Assembly: GCF_015594925.2 (NCBI RefSeq)
Contig: NZ_CP087591.1
Coordinates: 372,001-436,000 of the forward strand
Reading direction: 5' to 3'
From: Vibrio sp. VB16
GTDB taxonomy: Bacteria; Pseudomonadota; Gammaproteobacteria; Enterobacterales; Vibrionaceae
Length of the DNA: 64,000 bases
In this document: piece after piece, positions 60,566-64,000 of the stretch
Layout: each line of letters starts with the position of its first letter
How positions within the stretch are numbered: the stretch's first letter is position 1
The notes under the pieces: generated by a model
Database searches by the model: none
The model's input: only the letters and a program-made list of their open reading frames with translations
What the model was told of the DNA's origin: nothing
Translations under genes and position numbers: made by a program

Positions 60566-60609
60566 ACATCCTCCGAGGGATTTCCATTTCAATGTAGAGT
60601 TATGTTTTT

Positions 60610-61623
60610 TTACTTTGCTTCTTTTGTAGCTTGATAAGCAGAAAACGTTCGATTCCACTTATCGAGAATAAGGTCCCAGTGACCAACAATTGATCGCCCA
60701 ACAACAACGATGATTAACAAACCACCGGATAAGGCGCTTGAGATTTGGTTAGGAACACCTGCCATCTGCAACCCCTGTTGCATATAGCCAACGAGTAACG
60801 CGGCAAGAGCCGTACCCAATATCGAGCCCGAACCACCATAAATATTGGCGCCACCAAGTACCACTGCCGTAATAGCGGGCATAAGAAAGGAGGTACCGAG
60901 GTCAGAGCGAGCTGAACCAAAATAGGAGACGAGTAAGATGCCGGAAATTGCAGCACAAATGCCAACTAGGCTATAGGCAAAACATAAAGATGATGCAACA
61001 GGAATACCGCTATATCTTGCTACCCTGTCATTTTGGCCGATGAGAAATAGGTTTCGCCCAATCTTGGATTTATGCAAAATCACAGCGACAAAGAAAATAG
61101 CGATGACGAAAACAAACAACGGAAATGGCATACCCAAAACCATAGCGTTTGCAATATCGGTGAACCTGTCTGGAAACCCACCAATACCTTCATATCCAGT
61201 AGCCCCGGACATCCCTGAAAGCAGTAAAGCGCTTCCACCATACAAATACATAGTGCCTAGGGTAATCACTAACGGGTTAACACCGGTATACAAAATAAGA
61301 AGTGCATTAACCACTCCGCATAGCGCACCTAAAATAACTGTAAGCAACATGCACATTTCAACTGGTAGTCCCAGTTTAAATAAAACGCCCATGGCGATAG
61401 CACTCAACCCGATCGTAGAGCCTAGTGAAATATCGATGCCACCACTGACGATAACAAGTGTCAACGGCAGCGCCACAATACCGATATAGATAAAGTCACT
61501 GGTACTGTATAGCAGGACATTGAGACTCAGCATATTGGGGTTGATTGCACCAAACACCAATATTTCAGCAACGATTAATATAGCCAGAGCACCTTCCCAG
61601 CTCGCAATTTGATGAACTTTCAT
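60610..61623 (-). CDS. lsrD: LsrD, AI-2 ABC transporter permease
   Basis: This 337-residue permease of the ribose/AI-2 ABC family has about ten hydrophobic helices and LTLVIVSGGIDISLGSTIGLSAIAMG, the GGIDLSVG-type motif. It pairs with LsrC and overlaps its stop by 4 bp. Confidence 0.92.
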   Translation of the reverse strand: MKVHQIASWEGALAILIVAEILVFGAINPNMLSLNVLLYSTSDFIYIGIVALPLTLVIVSGGIDISLGSTIGLSAIAMGVLFKLGLPVEMCMLLTVILGALCGVVNALLILYTGVNPLVITLGTMYLYGGSALLLSGMSGATGYEGIGGFPDRFTDIANAMVLGMPFPLFVFVIAIFFVAVILHKSKIGRNLFLIGQNDRVARYSGIPVASSLCFAYSLVGICAAISGILLVSYFGSARSDLGTSFLMPAITAVVLGGANIYGGSGSILGTALAALLVGYMQQGLQMAGVPNQISSALSGGLLIIVVVGRSIVGHWDLILDKWNRTFSAYQATKEAK

Positions 61624-62672
61624 GACAGGTTCTCCTTTTTAACCTTCGTGCTGATACTTGATATTGTCTGTTCACCATCGGATCTTTCTTTGTCGTCGAC
61701 ACGGAACCGTGCGTAGCGTTGAGCCTTAGTTGCTTTCTCAATCGACACTCTAAGGCGGCCATCAAAAACCAATACTGAGATAAGAACTAACCCAGCGATA
61801 AAATCATTCCACCAAGCAGGAAGGCGAAGTAAGACCAAAACACTGTCTATTTGAGTAAGGAAAAATGCACCTAATATTGCCCCTATTACCTTCCCTACAC
61901 CGCCAAGAAGACTGACACCTCCGAGTACACAAGCGGCGATAGCTTTCATTTCCAAGCCGTTACCAGTGGTGTTTGGAACAAAACCGATCTGAGAAGTAAA
62001 TACGACACCCGCCATAGCGGCCATGGTCCCATTGAGAGTAAATGCGATGATTCTTGTCGTATCTACATTTACTCCTAGTTGGCGAGCCCCTTGCAGGTTG
62101 TCACCTACCGCATAAAAATTACGACCAAGTTGAGTATGTGAAAGTACATAGGCGAAGATGGCAGTAATAAACAAGATGATCCAACCAAAATAGGAAACCC
62201 CAAGAAAGTCAGATGAAGAGAGTTCTTTGATTGAATTTGGTAGCCCTTCAATCCACTTACCTCCCGTCCACAGCAACATCAGTCCCCTGAACAACCCTAA
62301 CGTTCCTAGCGTTGCAACTATCGCAGGAATCTTTCCTATCGCGACGAGTACACCATTTAAGAAACCGCATAGCGCGCCCACAAAAAGCGCCATGAGCACG
62401 GCTATAGGCAAAGGAAAACCTGCATTAAGTGCAGTTGCGACGGCAACAGCAGACAATCCCATGGTCGAGCCAACCGAAACATCAATATTTCTGGTAAGCA
62501 GTACCATAGAGGCGCCTATCGCTAAAAGCGTGAGCACCTGCGCGCTGGAGAACACCATGGTTAATGTCTGAATTTCTAAATAACTACTATCTGCAATGCT
62601 TATGGAAATGAATAAAATTAAGATAGCAATCAGTACTGTTGACTCCCGATTATTCTTAATGAATTTAAGCAT
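61620..62672 (-). CDS. lsrC: LsrC, AI-2 ABC transporter permease
   Basis: This 350-residue permease has MVLLTRNIDVSVGSTMGLSAVAVATALNAGFP and the C-terminal GGVSLLGGVGKVIGAILGAFFLTQIDSVLVLL. It forms the channel with LsrD. It overlaps lsrA by 8 bp. The charged C-terminal tail extends past the last helix. Confidence 0.92.
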   Translation of the reverse strand: MLKFIKNNRESTVLIAILILFISISIADSSYLEIQTLTMVFSSAQVLTLLAIGASMVLLTRNIDVSVGSTMGLSAVAVATALNAGFPLPIAVLMALFVGALCGFLNGVLVAIGKIPAIVATLGTLGLFRGLMLLWTGGKWIEGLPNSIKELSSSDFLGVSYFGWIILFITAIFAYVLSHTQLGRNFYAVGDNLQGARQLGVNVDTTRIIAFTLNGTMAAMAGVVFTSQIGFVPNTTGNGLEMKAIAACVLGGVSLLGGVGKVIGAILGAFFLTQIDSVLVLLRLPAWWNDFIAGLVLISVLVFDGRLRVSIEKATKAQRYARFRVDDKERSDGEQTISSISTKVKKENLS

Positions 62673-64000
62673 GATGGTTTTCCTCTACCGCGCTAAACGC
62701 TATCTTCATAATGTTGTCGACCGTAATCTGGTCACCATTTAGCCGTCCGCTTTGTTCCCCCTGATGCAAAACAAATACAGTGTCAGATAGGAGTTCAATT
62801 TCATCCAAATCAGAAGAGATCACGACAACAGCAACATTTTTTGACGCTATATAACGAATAATTTCATAGATATCATAACGAGCGGAAACATCTACACCGC
62901 GGGTAGGTTCGTCAATTATGAATAATTTGGGATTCGCCTCTAAGCATTTTGCTATTAGAACTTTCTGTTGGTTTCCACCCGAAAGTGTGCAGACCGCTTG
63001 ATCATCATCGGTCGTCCGGATGGACATCGCGTCAATGTAGCTGGTTAAACGGTTTTTTTCCGTGGGTGTTTGTAACCAGAAACCAAAACGGTTATGAACC
63101 ATAGCGCGGACATTCCAACTAAGTGGCGCATCCAAAAACAATCCAGAAGCCTGGCGGTCCTCTGGCAGATAAACGATGCCATTTGCTAAACGTTCTGAAA
63201 AAGAAAGAGAAGCAATATTTTTATTTGAAAAATTTACATTTCCATTATATGGTTCTCTTATTCCGCAAATTGTTTCAGCTAACTCTGTACGACCCGCACC
63301 CACAACACCCGCTAAACCGATAATTTCACCAGCCTTCACATCAAACGTGATATTTTTAAATCCTTCACCCGTAAGACTATCGACAGACAGCACCACTTCA
63401 CCACTCTCACTATTTGTGGTCAGTTCAAAATCATAACCATGTGCCCCTGCCTCTTTGGTCTTATCAATTTTGCAATGTGGTGCGATAGCATTGATGACAT
63501 CATCCGAAGTCGCATCCTTTGTAGAACAACACAGAGCAATACCGCCATCTCTCATGACCGTTACATCGTCAGAAATTTCAAATATTTCAGGAATCTTATG
63601 AGATATAAATACTAGCCCTACGCCAGATTCCTTTAGATCACGCATTTGAGAGAACAGGTGTTGCGTTTCCTTTGGTGTTAACGATGCAGTAGGCTCATCT
63701 AAGATCAATATTTTTGAATCTCTAATCAAGCCACGCATAATTTCGACGATCTGTTGATCAGCAACTTCAAGCGTGTTTGCTTCAGCATCTAGGTCAAGTA
63801 TGCAGTTGAGTGCCTTAAGCGTTTTTTCTAGCTTAGTTTGCATTTCAGAGGTTTTTGGTAACTGAAACAGGATGTTTTCTCTAACCGACAGATTTGGAAA
63901 TAGCAGAGGTTCTTGAGGAACAAGATAAATACCCATTTTATGTGCTGTTTTTGGGGAAAACTGGTCTACTTTGTCCCCACAAATAATAATCTCGCCGCTA
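62665..64000 (-). CDS. lsrA: LsrA, AI-2 ABC transporter ATPase (5' end beyond window)
   Basis: The frame stays open to the window edge, so about the first 70 residues, including the first Walker A, are missing. In the visible part, MGIYLVPQEPLLFPNLSVRENILF, the first signature and Walker B (ADQQIVEIMRGLIRDSKILILDEPTAS), the second Walker A-like GVVGAGRTELAETICG, and the second signature with Walker B (LSGGNQQKVLIAKCLEANPKLFIIDEPTRGVDV) define a double-nucleotide-binding sugar ATPase. It is the first gene of lsrACDBFGE; lsrR and lsrK would be expected upstream, outside the window. Confidence 0.94.
   Translation of the reverse strand, partial: SGEIIICGDKVDQFSPKTAHKMGIYLVPQEPLLFPNLSVRENILFQLPKTSEMQTKLEKTLKALNCILDLDAEANTLEVADQQIVEIMRGLIRDSKILILDEPTASLTPKETQHLFSQMRDLKESGVGLVFISHKIPEIFEISDDVTVMRDGGIALCCSTKDATSDDVINAIAPHCKIDKTKEAGAHGYDFELTTNSESGEVVLSVDSLTGEGFKNITFDVKAGEIIGLAGVVGAGRTELAETICGIREPYNGNVNFSNKNIASLSFSERLANGIVYLPEDRQASGLFLDAPLSWNVRAMVHNRFGFWLQTPTEKNRLTSYIDAMSIRTTDDDQAVCTLSGGNQQKVLIAKCLEANPKLFIIDEPTRGVDVSARYDIYEIIRYIASKNVAVVVISSDLDEIELLSDTVFVLHQGEQSGRLNGDQITVDNIMKIAFSAVEENHHA

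Noticed and set aside
60566..60658. N-terminal extension of lsrB
   Set aside because: Overlaps lsrD and precedes a good ribosome-binding site and signal peptide at 60565.
1..64000. CRISPR arrays, tRNA or rRNA genes, insertion sequences, prophage
   Set aside because: No regularly spaced repeats, cloverleaf-forming sequences, rRNA segments, transposase or phage genes were recognised on either strand.

Overview
The window is gammaproteobacterial chromosome, most probably Vibrionaceae (Vibrio or a close relative). The evidence is the moderate-to-low GC content, the HdfR/MaoP pair, a second-type (non-flagellar) chemotaxis cluster with CheB-CheD-CheR-CheW-CheA-CheY, and a citrate fermentation locus of the V. 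cholerae/Klebsiella type with a sodium-pumping oxaloacetate decarboxylase. Genes are dense and mostly complete. I see no rRNA, tRNA, CRISPR array, transposase or prophage genes. Only the last gene (lsrA) runs off the window.

Layout. 0-5 kb: LysR regulator HdfR, an MscS channel, MaoP, two small envelope proteins (one with a YadA-type anchor) and a second LysR regulator. 5-8 kb: RIO-type kinase, a DUF1499 lipoprotein and fermentative D-lactate dehydrogenase. 8-12.4 kb: RpiR regulator, DcuC carrier, PepT and PepE, a peptide/dicarboxylate utilisation unit. 12.6-14.4 kb: a 10-TM heavy-metal (manganese-type) exporter and a small unknown protein, divergent around three Fur-like boxes. 14.4-16.4 kb: nsrR, nnrS and a 27-residue Cys-rich peptide, headed by a near-perfect NsrR palindrome and closed by a strong terminator.

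16.4-34.1 kb is a large anaerobic citrate island. It holds citDEFX, the CitAB two-component system, a second divergent citX-like gene, citC, the tctCBA tripartite citrate-type transporter, a small Cys/His protein, a DUF5718 protein, citG and oadGAB. Citrate would be imported by TctCBA and cleaved by citrate lyase (CitDEF, matured by CitC, CitX and CitG). Oxaloacetate would then be decarboxylated by OadGAB with Na+ export. A 20-bp sequence is identical upstream of citC and tctC. Shorter cores sit upstream of citG and oadG, so it is a candidate operator for the regulon.

34.4-37.8 kb: AraC regulator divergent from an NmrA-like reductase, a DUF1772 membrane protein and a PhzF-like protein. 37.9-48 kb: one chemotaxis operon, reading cheY, STAS, cheA, a 917-aa MCP with duplicated sensors, cheW, cheR, cheD, cheB, with a second MCP-like protein upstream. 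48-54.2 kb: a PAS-GGDEF-EAL protein and a two-component pair whose kinase has tandem periplasmic binding domains. 54.5-56.6 kb: a small unknown, a GGGtGRT-family protein and a NifU-like scaffold protein. This pair is rarely noted in vibrios and its function is unknown. 56.6-57.6 kb: about 970 bp without genes but rich in repeats, including a perfect 28-bp inverted repeat. 57.6-64 kb: the AI-2 uptake and processing operon in the Salmonella order lsrACDBFGE.
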